From Manduca sexta (Eukaryota > Arthropoda > Insecta > Lepidoptera > Sphingidae), in NCBI RefSeq assembly GCF_014839805.1, contig NC_051121.1, forward strand, positions 4,819,116 through 4,883,115: a stretch of 64,000 nt of DNA. Reading direction: 5' to 3'. Below are positions 22,605 through 31,262 of this stretch, in pieces (position 1 is the stretch's first letter; every line of letters starts with the position of its first letter). The translations under genes and the position numbers were made by a program. The notes beneath the pieces were generated by a model. That model was not told the DNA's origin. It was given only the letters and a program-made list of their open reading frames with translations, and did not search any database.

Positions 22605-23463
22605 ATGCCGAATATTAAAATTAAAAGTGGAACTAGGAGTCGTGAACGTTCTTCCGTTTCGAGAATTGAGCAACAGCTTGAATCTGTAATTTCTAGATTA
22701 AATGCGTTTGAATAAAATGATTCCAGGATTCACAATGCAGATAAAATTACTGTGTGTGCTGAGGTGACTTCGCGTGCACTGCAGCTACCCGCGTGACAAA
22801 CCGCACGCTCGCTTACACCACCGATGCCGTGCGGGCCTGGAGGACCTGAGGCTGGAGGTTCACTACCAGCAACGCCTAGCAATGTATCCCGCGCATGTAG
22901 CGTGGATGCGTGCGTCGCCTTCCACCACCGAAGGTGTTATGAATGAGGTGACAAATAAGCTAGTAACAGTCATCAAGGCGCTTAACCCGGTAAGATCCAA
23001 TCAAATATTTATTTCGAATTTTGACCCATCCTTACATAATTTTAATGTGTGGTGTAATGAGGTAGAACATCTGCAAAATATTAACCGATGGGACGACCGT
23101 GAATGTTTAGCACGTATAGGCCTTTGTCTAAAAGGTGATGCTCGTATCTGGCTTAATGAGTGGACAACTAATGATCGCTCTTGGTCGAATTTCAAACGAG
23201 AGTTCCAATCATTGTGCCCGCGTCGAGTAGATATTGCAAATATTCTTATCGAAGTTTTAAAAACCGATTCAGATCAGTATTCTACATATTCTGAATATGC
23301 TAGACGTTTACTAGTGCGTTTAAGAATTGTTCGGGGGTTAAGTGAGGAACTAATTTCTGCGATTATAGTGCGTGGCATAACAGAGCTTCAAATTCGGTCA
23401 GCTGCTATGAATACGAATTTGTTACCTTGTGATATAGTTAGCTTTTTATCAGTTTTATATTAA
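22605..23463 (+). pseudogene. Broken gag of the gypsy-type element
   Basis: An ATG at 22605 opens 36 codons (MPNIKIKSGTRSRERSS, then IEQQLESVISRLNAF) ending in TAA at 22713. The frame continues in register to another stop, then shifts to the long frame 22774-23463. That frame contains the retrotransposon gag core: FDPSLHNFNVWCNEVEH, CLKGDARIWLNEWT, WSNFKREFQSLCPR and YARRLLVRLRIVRGLSEEL. The order and spacing match the Retrotrans_gag domain of Ty3/gypsy elements. The first part of the long frame (22774-22930) is much more GC-rich than the rest and may be foreign. At least one stop and one frameshift make it non-functional. Confidence 0.8.
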
Positions 23464-23795
23464 ACCTTATTCGAAGGCACAGATCAAATCACGTCCTAAT
23501 AATAATCCTAACAATAAAAACTATTCGCACAAAAAGATAATTCAGGTGCTAAGTCAAAATGTTTTACTTGTGGGGAGTTTGGACATAAACAGACCACTTG
23601 CTCTAAACGTTTTAAACAAAATAACGAATCTGATAAAAATCAGTCGTCAACTTCGAAGCGGTTTTATACAGATAGCTTAGTATTAAGGTCTGAACCGTGT
23701 GGCTTTTGCAAAAAGATGGGTCATAGGTCGAAGATTGTTTCGCAAAACAGCGTATTAAATCACGCAGAAAATCTAATGTAAATTTTTGAAGCGAA
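23464..23795 (+). pseudogene. Nucleocapsid region with two CCHC zinc knuckles
   Basis: After the gag stop, another frame gives PYSKAQIKSRPNNNPNN, then a shift leads into the first knuckle CFTCGEFGHKQTTC (23560-23601). The second knuckle begins CGFCKKMGHRSK at 23698. Its last cysteine is reached only after a one-base shift near 23735. Paired CCHC knuckles are usual in several gypsy lineages. At least two frame changes are present. Confidence 0.75.
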
Positions 23796-23814
23796 GCTGT
23801 AAATGAATACAAGT

Positions 23815-24180
23815 TTAATGATATTGCAGCTACAGTGATTCAAGGGGTTCCTGTAGATATTCTTATAGACAGTGGTTCTCAAATTTCTTTAATAGCGGAA
23901 TCAGTAACCAAACATTTTCAGTGTACCCAAACTCCTTCTTTTTGTACATTGCGTGGTATTGGAAGTGATCATATTGAGTAGACTCAAGTTAACGTAGTAG
24001 AAAAGCTAGAGCTTTTCTACTACGTTAACTGTTGAATTTCCTGAGATTACACTTGAACTAGATTTCCACGTGGTGCCCGATCAATATTTCAGTATTCTTG
24101 TAATATTGGGTACCGATTTACTTAATATAGAGGGTGTGGTTTATACCCGAATGCGAGGTGCTCAAAGTTTAACGTGATCC
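23815..24180 (+). pseudogene. Retroviral-type aspartic protease, broken
   Basis: Reads IQGVPVDILIDSGSQISLIA, with the catalytic D-S-G at 23868-23876, and later DFHVVPDQYFSILVILGTD and the LLNIEG end typical of the protease tail (ILGTDLL). A TAG occurs at about 23979. A 44-bp palindrome at 23987-24030 then interrupts the sequence. Confidence 0.75.
23987..24030. repeat. Perfect 21-bp palindrome with 2-bp spacer
   Basis: Arms at 23987-24007 and 24010-24030 are exact reverse complements, separated by AG. The arm starts AGTTAACGTAGTAG. The fold-back sits inside the protease reading region and destroys it. It looks like a template-switch product. Confidence 0.85.
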
Positions 24181-24207
24181 AAGTCAGTTTTTGATGTACA
24201 ATTAGTT

Positions 24208-24816
24208 GTGCATCAATTCAATATTAATACTTCTGTTATTGGTATTGAGAGGGAGCAGTTACTTTCTGTAATTAATGAATTTTCTAATTTTTTCGTTACT
24301 GGTACAACCATTACTACTGTTACCACTGGATCAATGCATACTCGGTTGCACAATAAAACACCCATAGTGTATAGACCATACAAAACGTCCTATCATGAGA
24401 AAATACGAGTCCAAGAGATAGTTAAAGATTTGCTCGATAAAGGGATAATTAGAGAACCGGAATCTGAGTTCTCTAGTCACATTCTTCTTGTGAAGAAGAA
24501 AGACGGTAGTAACAGAATGTGTGTGGACTTCCGTGCATTAAATGCAATTACTGTTAAAAATCGCTATACGTTAACACTTATTAAAGACCATATAGATCGT
24601 TTTTGGGCAAGGCCGTCTATTTTACTAGCCTTGACATGGCTACAGGCTTTCATCAAATTAAAATGGATAACGATTCAATTCAATGTACGGGCTTCGTAAC
24701 GCCTGAAGGGTATTGCGAGTATCTTAAAGTGCCAAGTGCCATATGAACTTGGCAACGCCCCTGTCGTATACCAACGTATGATAAGTAATACTCTGCGGCT
24801 AAAGATTTCTTATGTT
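24208..24816 (+). pseudogene. Reverse transcriptase of the gypsy-type element, N-terminal half
   Basis: The frame 24208-24699 contains VNEFSNFF-like linker text, YRPYKTSYHEKIRVQEIV, LLDKGIIREPESEFSSHILL, VKKKDGSNRMCVDFRALN and KNRYTLTLIKDHIDRF, i.e. RT motifs 1-2. The next motif (LDMATGFHQIKM, about 24632-24668) is in a different frame because of an indel near 24625. The motif TPEGYCEYLKVP and a degraded NAPVVYQRM segment follow to about 24780. Confidence 0.82.
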
Positions 24817-24960
24817 TACGCAGAATGAGCTCACAGTGTCTTGCAAGTCTAGCAGCCGGTCTTTTGGGTTCCGATTTAATTAAATGTCGAACTGGATCCC
24901 AGGCTTGTACAAGCTTCCAACCATCTTCCCTATTGAACTCTACGACCTTTTATTGAATCT
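24817..24960 (-). other. Foreign patch inside RT, coding-like on the minus strand
   Basis: The gypsy RT sequence is interrupted here. Read on the minus strand, the patch gives an open stretch with EDGWKLVQAWDPVRHLIKSE and KRPAARLARHCELILRK, more protein-like than the plus strand. It runs on antisense into RT, so the true border is about 24817. The plus-strand word CGCAGAATGAGCTCACAGTG recurs near 54877. I do not recognise the family; it may be a piece of another retroelement. Confidence 0.4.
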
Positions 24961-25550
24961 GGCAAGGTGCTTGTATATATCGATGATTATAGTCGAGGTA
25001 CACTCGCGCGCCATGGTCTACGTGACTATCGCGGTGAGCGCGCAGGCACACCTCATTGGTCGGGAAGATGTCACGTGCGACGCCTGGATACACCGTGTTT
25101 CGGATACTCGCCGTTACGAGGTGTATCGTGCAGGCAATGTACTGCGACCTATACGGACGGGGAGTCTGCCACTAGTCACTGCTCTATGATGTATTCGTAC
25201 CAAGCATGACGGTCGAGGAAGGTTTGCATACTCTCAGAGAAGTATTAAGGACTTTGACTACTGCAGGTTTTTCAATAAATCTTAAGGAGTGTACTTTTAT
25301 TACGAAGGAGATTGAATATTTGAGTCGTACAATATGTTTTGGTCAGGTAAAGCCGAGCGCGTATAAAATCGAAGCTCTAGTTAAATCTTGTATACCTAAC
25401 AACGTTAAGAAGGTGAGACAATTTTTAGGTCTCGCTGGATACTTCAGGAGATACATACCTGGATATTCATTGCGAACGAGATGTATCGCTGATCTACTCC
25501 GCAAAGGTGTGCAGTACCAATGGAGGTGGAAACTCCCTTTTTAACAAACA
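24961..25550 (+). pseudogene. Reverse transcriptase catalytic part with an insert
   Basis: GKVLVYIDD-like text puts the YIDD catalytic motif at 24976-24987. The RT sequence is then broken by a GC-rich insert (about 24992-25205). It resumes at 25206 with TVEEGLHTLREVLRTLTTAG, FSINLKECTFITKEIEYLSR, then QVKPSAYKIEALV, VRQFLGLAGYFRRYI and CIADLLRKGVQYQW. After this the gypsy sequence stops. The expected RNase H and integrase are missing. Confidence 0.8.
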
Positions 25551-25839
25551 CTTATATGTTTTAGGTATCATCGACAGACCCCTTTGCAGGGAATGTCTGT
25601 CGGATGACGAAACAGCCTCCCATGTTATCCTGGAATGCGGAGGTGTAGCTGCACAGCGGGCTGAAATCCTCGCTACACCGGGGTCACTCCGAGAAGCCTG
25701 TGGAGGAGTCATGAAGATCCTGCGCTTCTGGAAGGAGTGGGGCTGGCTAGACCCAGAGCCGGCATTCCGCACAAAACGGCCCGATCTACTAAGCGCTAAG
25801 TGTATTTCGAGTATCCCGAGGGCTCTACTCATAGTGTAA
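25520..25839 (+). pseudogene. Captured C-terminal end of a LINE ORF
   Basis: The frame 25507-25839 gives NSLFNKHLYVLGIIDRPLCR, then ECLSDDETASHVILECGGVA, then AQRAEILATPGSLREACGG and ILRFWKEWGWLDPEP, ending SIPRALLIV and TAA. This is the terminal zinc-finger-like segment (C-C-H-C) after the reverse transcriptase and RNase H of certain non-LTR retrotransposons. The frame is intact to its stop. The junction with gypsy RT is at about 25520-25526, just after the QYQW codons. The final codons already form the first hairpin of the array that follows, so the array belongs to this LINE end and not to gypsy. Confidence 0.78.
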
Positions 25840-26247
25840 TGCATCCTGAGGGCTCTGCATTTGTGGTACGCTCCGCACCCAAGGGGCGGCGGATGTAGTA
25901 CTGATAACGCACCCTGAGGGCTCTGCGTTTGTTGGGTGTACATCCCGAGGGCTCTGTACATCCATATTTACTAGTAACCTGAGGGCTCTGCTAGTGTATT
26001 TTGAGATAACCTGAGGGCTCTGTCTCTAATTTGCGTTTCTTGAATTGTATATCCTGAGGGCTCTGTACATTCATATTTACTAGTAACCTGAGGGCTCTGC
26101 TATTTTAGTTTTGAGATAAACTGAGGGCTCTGTCTCTTACTCTGCGTTTCTTGAATTGTATATCCTGAGGGCTCTGTACATTCATACTATCTAGTAACCT
26201 GAGGGCTCTGCTAGTTTAGTTCTGAGATATCCTGAGGGCTCTGTCTC
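25809..26247 (+). repeat. Array of twelve hairpins with a conserved 14-nt loop
   Basis: Twelve units share a loop of the form A-N-C/A-C-C/T-GAGGGCTCT. Loop starts are about 25813, 25843, 25911, 25942, 25976, 26008, 26051, 26085, 26118, 26162, 26196 and 26229. Each loop is flanked by complementary arms that differ between units: GAGT/ACTC, AATGC/GCATT, AACGC/GCGTT, GGGTGTAC/GTACATCC (one G-U), ACTAG/CTAGT, GAGA/TCTC and TGTA/TACA. Unit 8 has one stem mismatch. From 25942 the units repeat in sets of three with a period of about 110 bp. No coding role is seen after unit 1. A separate GC hairpin (CCGCACCC with GGGGCGG) lies at about 25873-25890. Confidence 0.9.
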
Positions 26248-26453
26248 TTACTTTTTAACCATTTATTGACTGACTTCTCTAATATATAAAAATGTGTTTT
26301 AAAGGTGATGAGGATGAGATCGAAGATCACAGAACGAGTGGAAGCAACGTTGAAAGTTCGTTGCAAGAAGTTGGGTTCATGTTGACAAGTTGCAGCGGTC
26401 ATCCAGCCCAAGCCACAATACGGGCGAGGACGCACCTTCTTCAGGAGAGGCCG
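26248..26453 (+). other. Gypsy element tail before the 3' LTR
   Basis: An open stretch from about 26294 reads KGDEDEIEDHRTSGSNVE, then SLQEVGFMLTSCSGHPAQAT, and ends in a TAG formed within the LTR start. It may be the extreme C-terminus of a pol or integrase frame. AGGAGAGGCCG at 26443-26453 is the likely polypurine tract. Confidence 0.5.
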
Positions 26454-26773
26454 AGTTAGCAAATTCTTCTAGAAGACCGGGAGGCTTAGTTTAGCTGCAA
26501 CTATAACGTAGGATTATATCCTCTTTGGTTTAAAATGGCCAGCTCGCGCTGACCATTGCGTCGTCGATATATTTGTTTGAGCTGTCATTAATTAATTGTT
26601 GGATCGGACGGACGTTCACAATCTTTTCGCTAGCTATTTTTGTGTTCTTGATTATTTGTTAATTTGATACAAATTATTCTCTTTTGTAAATTAGTACAGT
26701 TTTTGTTATAAGTAATAATGACTATTTTAGTTTATGTTAATTTTTATAATAAATAAATGTAAAAACCCTAAAT
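26454..26773 (+). repeat. 3' LTR of gypsy-type element (320 bp)
   Basis: Same sequence as 22187-22506 by eye, with no difference found, and followed by the ATAG duplication at 26774-26777. Confidence 0.9.
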
Positions 26774-26777
26774 ATAG

Positions 26778-27211
26778 TTTATACGAAACACCGTTCCTTC
26801 TTTTTTTCGTCCGTATTTTCAAATTCATAATTTAGTTACTTAGTAATAAGTGCTCTTTTTGTACTAACTGGCGTTGTTAAAGCCTCATTAATTTAAATTA
26901 CGTAGACTGACTCGGGGTTTTTAAATTTTGATATCTAACACAAGAATAAATTGTAATAAGAAACGTTTTCGCTGAGAAGCAAGTCTTATTGACATAATCT
27001 ATACTGTTCATATAACTGAAGAGATTTTTCTTTATTTTAAGTCTCTTTTGTTTTGATATGATTCTGAAAAATCGTTCATTGCTTAGCAATTATTATTTCT
27101 GCTACTATAAATTGCTAATATCAAAGCCCAGCATGGCAATTATAAGGCTATTGGTCTGAAACATCGTTCATATATCTATACATGTAACTAATTTTTGCTC
27201 ACAGCGTCGCT
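26778..27211. other. AT-rich intronic DNA, nothing recognised
   Basis: No supported gene or repeat. The 63-residue minus-strand frame has no resemblance to known families. Confidence 0.4.
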
Positions 27212-27412
27212 TATAGTGGAGTGGGGTCCAATAGAATGTCGACTGACGAGAGATGATTAGCCATCGGTAGTCGACACTATTATGCCGGCCTGTTGGTACT
27301 GGGCTATACACAGGCTGATCCCGTAACGCGACACACTTACACGATACACTATGGCGGGTTTTAACCGGTGGTCGCTATCCGGGCGGATATAAAATATATC
27401 CTACCACCAGAT
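27212..27412 (+). repeat. Dispersed repeat, family D
   Basis: Marked by GGGGTCCAATAGAATGTCGA, TAGTCGACACTATTATGCCG, CACTATGGCGGGTTTTAACC and GTCGCTATCCGGGCGGAT. Inverted copy at 42462-42655, direct copy at 60575-60722, fragment at 20390. It ends only about 38 bp from the small GRXCR exon. Confidence 0.65.
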
Positions 27413-27449
27413 AATAAATAAGAATATAATATAATGAAACTTCTCTAAC

Positions 27450-27515
27450 CTTATAAGGTTTCAACATTTTCCTCAGCTCGCCGCTTTCGTTGAGTTTCTC
27501 TACCGTGTCAGCGTC
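27450..27515 (-). CDS. GRXCR1-like protein, internal 66-bp exon
   Basis: Exactly 22 codons, phase 0 at both ends: DADTVEKLNESGELRKMLKP followed by YK. It is preceded by the acceptor ATAATTTTATTTCAG (ending 27516) and followed by donor AAG/GTTAGA. The text continues the glutaredoxin fold, following the IDGQHIG end of the upstream exon. It corresponds to the conserved VERLNESGELRxxLxPYK linker helix in GRXCR-family proteins. It joins in frame to the cysteine-rich last exon. It is too short to stand out as an open frame, and was found by completing the protein between the two larger exons. No defects are visible. Confidence 0.9.
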
Positions 27516-27724
27516 CTGAAATAAAATTATATCAAAAATAAATAAGAATCAAAATGTATCGACATATTAAAATCACATCAATGCTATTATTTATCTTATA
27601 TTAGGACATGATACCAGATCGAATCATCAAATATCACTGGAATTATTTATGTTAGAAGATGTAGAAAACCATCGATATATTATTTGTACTGAACATATAT
27701 CAATGTAGAAAACCCATTTGTATG

Positions 27725-27774
27725 TAGGTATATGAGAAAATCCAAATGTAGGTATATGAGAAAATCCAAATGTA
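27725..27774. repeat. Two tandem copies of a 24-bp unit
   Basis: TGTAGGTATATGAGAAAATC plus CAAA is repeated twice in direct tandem. Confidence 0.7.
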
Positions 27775-29034
27775 TATTCAAAAATAGAATACAATTTAGT
27801 AGGAATTTCAGTATTTAATTTTTTATTTTATTATAGTACAGTTACAGAAACAAACAGTGTAACAACAAAAATAAATTATTACAAATTACTTAATACGTAA
27901 TGCCAATAAAGTTTCCAACATCTAAAAAGAACGGCTATGAATCTCTATCTTTTTCTCTATTAATAAATAAGGCCGGCTTTTAGACGTCTCGTAAATGTTA
28001 CAAAAAAGTATACTTTTAATACAATTGTTTAAAACAGATACAACAGTTATTTGAAGAAACACAACAAACTGTTCGTAAACTTTGAAAATGCACACGTGTA
28101 AGAAAATCACGCTTCCGCTAGCGAAGATGTTTTCACTTCCGTTTCCGTCGCTTATCGAAGTTAAGTTGTCTTGTAAGGAAATGGAGAGACGCAATGCTCT
28201 TGGAATTCATATGATGGTAAGTGTACTATTTCAATTCGTGAAAAGCACATCAGTGGCGAAGGGTGAAAATTTTCAAAAGGGAACCCGACGAAATATTTTT
28301 TTCTACAGTTAACATAATATATTACGCTGTTCACAATAAATTAAAATCAGTAAAATATCATAATACTTAATAATTTCCTTCTAAAATATGTCTAGTCTCT
28401 AAATTTAAGTACAAAATAATCATATATTTTGAACATAGGTACCTAAAAGAGTCCAACAAGAATTAATAACGCACAAACACTAATTATACATTCTAAATTA
28501 TTAAAAATATTTCGCGCCAATAGATCAACATGAAGCCGCAAATTCTCGGGTTACCCTGAAGTACACAGACACGCATGCACACTTGTATTTTTACGTCACT
28601 TCCAAAAGATTAGACAAAGACACCGCGCTGCGTGTGAAAGAGACAACAATATCGCGAGGGAAGCTATGCACTGCGCGCGAGTTACGATTGAACGAATTGA
28701 TAGGAATGACAGATATCACTGAAGTATTGATTTAATTTAATAAATATAAGATGACTTGTTTGAATATACTATATTTATTCTAGTTATATTGTTATGTTTT
28801 TCTTTTATTATTTTTAATTAATTTACAAAAGGTAACCCGATAGGAATCGGCTTGTATGGACGCTTCGCCACTGAAGCACATCGAAACTTTATCACCAGAT
28901 TGAAATTTTTAATAAACGATTTTAGTTTAGCTATGAGAGGGCAGTTAGGTAAAGACTAATATTTAATAATTTATGTATATATATGTATAGAAGATGTGTG
29001 TATGTATGTTCCTTATGGACTTAAACTGAAGCTA

Positions 29035-29235
29035 TTTTGATAAAAAAATTCTTATGTTTACGCGAATGTTATACATTAACATAAAACTATTTTACGGTTT
29101 TTATCGCGATTTTTTATATTATAATTTTTTTCCCATTTCGAAGACTAGCTTTCATGGTCACGGGACTGAGGTGTTACTCGTCAAGTAGTATAGTAACAAT
29201 AACTACTTTTGTAGTAAAATATCTTTCCTCTATAT
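29035..29235 (+). repeat. Dispersed repeat, family E
   Basis: Contains TTATGTTTACGCGAATGTTA, CATAAAACTATTTTACGG, TTTCGAAGACTAGC and GGGACTGAGGTGTTACTCG. It is one of the longer copies. Confidence 0.6.
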
Positions 29236-29488
29236 ATCGACTACAAAAGTAACTTCCATGCCGTGTGAGTAAAATTAACTTGTATTATAAAACACGTTAC
29301 CGCCGCGGGGAGTATTCAATACACGTTAACTGCACGGGTTTTATCGGCGTTATCCTACTTAGTCAGGGAATTAAAACCATAATACGGATATGGCATTTGG
29401 ATAAAAAAAAATGTAGTTTAAAAATGGTAAAATTTTAATTTGTTAAAATTGAACAAAAATCGCGATATAATATTATAATAATAATAAT

Positions 29489-29772
29489 CTTAGCCCTGTA
29501 TTATAATATACTGTCCTGAGAGGGATTAGGCCTTAGTCCACCACGCTGGCCCAGTACGGATTGGTAGACTTCACACACCCTCAAAATTCCTATAGAGAAT
29601 TTCTCAGACATGTAGGTTTCCTCACGGTGTTTTTCTTCACCGTTAAAGCAAGCGATAATTCACAAAGAATACACACATAATTTTAGAAAAGTCAGTGATG
29701 TGTGCCCTTGGGATTTGAACTTCCAGACATTCGTCTCGGCAGTCCGTTCCACAGCCAACTAGGCTACCGCTG
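29489..29772 (-). mobile_element. tRNA-derived SINE, family B
   Basis: Plus-strand complement text: GAGAGGGATTAGGCCTTAGT, GGCCCAGTACGGATTGG, CACGGTGTTTTTCTTCACC, GGGATTTGAACTTCC (B box) and CAGCCAACTAGGCTACCGC (head). Confidence 0.75.
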
Positions 29773-29964
29773 CTCAAAAATAAATACCGCATCAAAATTT
29801 TACAGTTCTTTGTAATATAGTACGGCGAAGCTTAATGCTTACCGTGTGGATGGTATGAAAAACCTTAAAAACTGAGGATTACGTTTTACCTTGGGATACA
29901 CGAGAAATCATGATATCCGATTACTGGGCTTTGATGCGACGAGCTATTTCGATTTATTATATTT

Positions 29965-30180
29965 ACTAGCTTTTGCTCGCGGCTTCGTCCGTGTGAAGAA
30001 GTTTTCTTGGATAAAAATCCTGGTTTATATTTTCCCTGGATAGAAAGTAGCGGTCCTTCCCAGGGTTTTAAACTATATATCCAAACTAAATATTATAAAA
30101 ATCCATTTAGTATATTTTAAAAAAATCGATAGCATACAGACAGATATTCTCTGTTCCTTCACTCTCATAGTCTGGTGAGA
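29965..30180 (-). repeat. Dispersed repeat with GCTCGCGGCTTCG end
   Basis: Starts ACTAGCTTTTGCTCGCGGC and TTCGTCCGTGTGAAG, then GATAGAAAGTAGCGGTCC. The same family occurs at 31604-31822, 52192-52566, 58709-58985 and 63348-63622, typically running from an ATATTATAAA start. I associate it with very common non-autonomous repeats in Lepidoptera; the class is uncertain. Confidence 0.5.
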
Positions 30181-30224
30181 CGACAATCAAATATGACATG
30201 GAGGAGCTGTGAGGGAGCACGGTG

Positions 30225-30395
30225 GTACCAAACCGCCAACTTTCTGACTCGTAGCTGCGACGGAGTAATTTTTGAGACGGAAAAACCCAGTCACAATTAA
30301 TTTTTGGCCCGACCCGGGATTCGAACCTAGAACCCCAGCTCAGTAATCGTATTTGTACCGTGTACGCATTACAACTGCACCACCGAGACCGTCAA
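30225..30395 (-). mobile_element. tRNA-derived SINE, related to family A
   Basis: Plus-strand text GGCCCGACCCGGGATTCGAA is the complement of a well-kept B box. AACTGCACCACCGAGACCG is the complement of the head. The body is the GGAAAAACCCAGTCACAATT type shared with 5275-5465. Confidence 0.7.
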
Positions 30396-30956
30396 ATTGC
30401 CAGTCACTTGTTTTTATATTTTTTTTAAATATGAATATACCTATATTAATTGATAATATTTATTTGTATAATAGAGTAATATTCACGTGAAATTTGTAGG
30501 TATTTTTTTAATAGAAACTGTTAGTAATTTCCATGTTTTGGAATAGATTCATTTTGACATCATCAAAATATCGTCGAGCGTTAAATTTCGCCATTACATA
30601 ACGAAACAATTTAAAGCATTTAATAACGAAACAATTCAATGATATTCTATTAAACAATTGTTATCATAGATTTCTCTAACTGCGTAGAACCATTGTTTTC
30701 CAACATCTCTCTTTCTAAAAAAAGACGTAATACCGTCTACTAGAATTTTCTCGAAGGTAAACGTCTCTTGCACGTAAATTATTTTATGAAATAGCTCGCG
30801 GTCCAGCGTTGCGTCTTTGTTTATTTAAGGGTTTCTCTGAAAAATACTTTGACAAGTTTTATTTGTACAATTTCACTATTACAAGGTTCTATGTTATTGT
30901 CAAATTGAATTATATATGACACGATTATGTGTCTATTTTGTAATATTTTACTGGTG

Positions 30957-31215
30957 ACAGGTTGCTACCATCGTAATGTCTATTTCTGCCGCCAAGCAGC
31001 AGTGTGTAGTCACTGTTGTGATCGGTTTGAAGGACATTGTAACCTGTGTAATTACTGGACATAATGGGACTTAACATCTTATGTCTCACGATGGCGAGCG
31101 CAGTGAAATACTAAACAATACTTTGTAATTTAAGATTGTATTTCTACTGTTTATGGTCGTATTGCTTACCAACAGGCGAACGGCAAGCTCGTCTCGTCAT
31201 TCAAAGCAATAAAAA
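30957..31215 (+). mobile_element. SINE-like repeat, family C, near full length
   Basis: Reads CATCGTAATGTCTATTTCTG, CCGCCAAGCAGCAGTGTGTA, GTCACTGTTG, GACATTGTAACCTGTG and TTATGTCTCACGATGGCGAG, then a TGGTCGTATTGCTTACCAA stretch. It ends in an A-rich tail near 31210. Confidence 0.7.
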
Positions 31216-31262
31216 AAAATACGGTATAAAATCAATTATCCCAAAAGGAAAATAAATTTATT

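Larger units (their letters stand above)
22187..26773 (+). mobile_element. Gypsy-type LTR retrotransposon, chimeric and coding-dead
   Basis: A 4.6-kb element with two identical LTRs, a 4-bp ATAG duplication, a possible primer-binding site and a purine-rich AGGAGAGGCCG before the 3' LTR. The interior reads gag, two CCHC knuckles, protease DSG, and broken reverse transcriptase up to a VRQFLGLAGYFRRYI segment. It then switches to the C-terminal end of a LINE ORF plus a hairpin array, and returns to a short tail before the 3' LTR. RNase H and integrase are absent. It lies antisense within the GRXCR intron. Identical LTRs imply a recent insertion, although the proteins cannot be made from this copy. 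Confidence 0.88.
16460..27449 (-). other. GRXCR intron (about 11 kb), TE-filled
   Basis: Bounded by donor GTTAGA at 27449 and the acceptor ending at 16460 on the minus strand. It holds the LINE scrap at 16735, the LINE copy at 21026, a SINE at 21826 and the complete gypsy-type element at 22187-26773. The gypsy element is in the opposite transcriptional orientation to the gene. Confidence 0.75.

Noticed and set aside
25842..25862. Reading the hairpin arms as short target duplications of a repeated 14-bp insertion
   Set aside because: Several units have arms that are complementary but not direct repeats (GAGT/ACTC, AACGC/GCGTT, GAGA/TCTC).
25494..25961. 155-residue minus-strand frame over the hairpin array
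   Set aside because: It arises from the antisense of the LINE fragment and the repetitive array; no family resemblance.
25809..26247. Interpretation of the array as CRISPR-like repeats
   Set aside because: The context is eukaryotic, the spacing is irregular, the 'spacers' between units are themselves repeated, and no cas genes are present.
28082..28312. 76-residue plus-strand frame with a basic N-terminus
   Set aside because: Antisense to the gene inside its intron, with no family resemblance, and overlapped by an equally long minus-strand frame.
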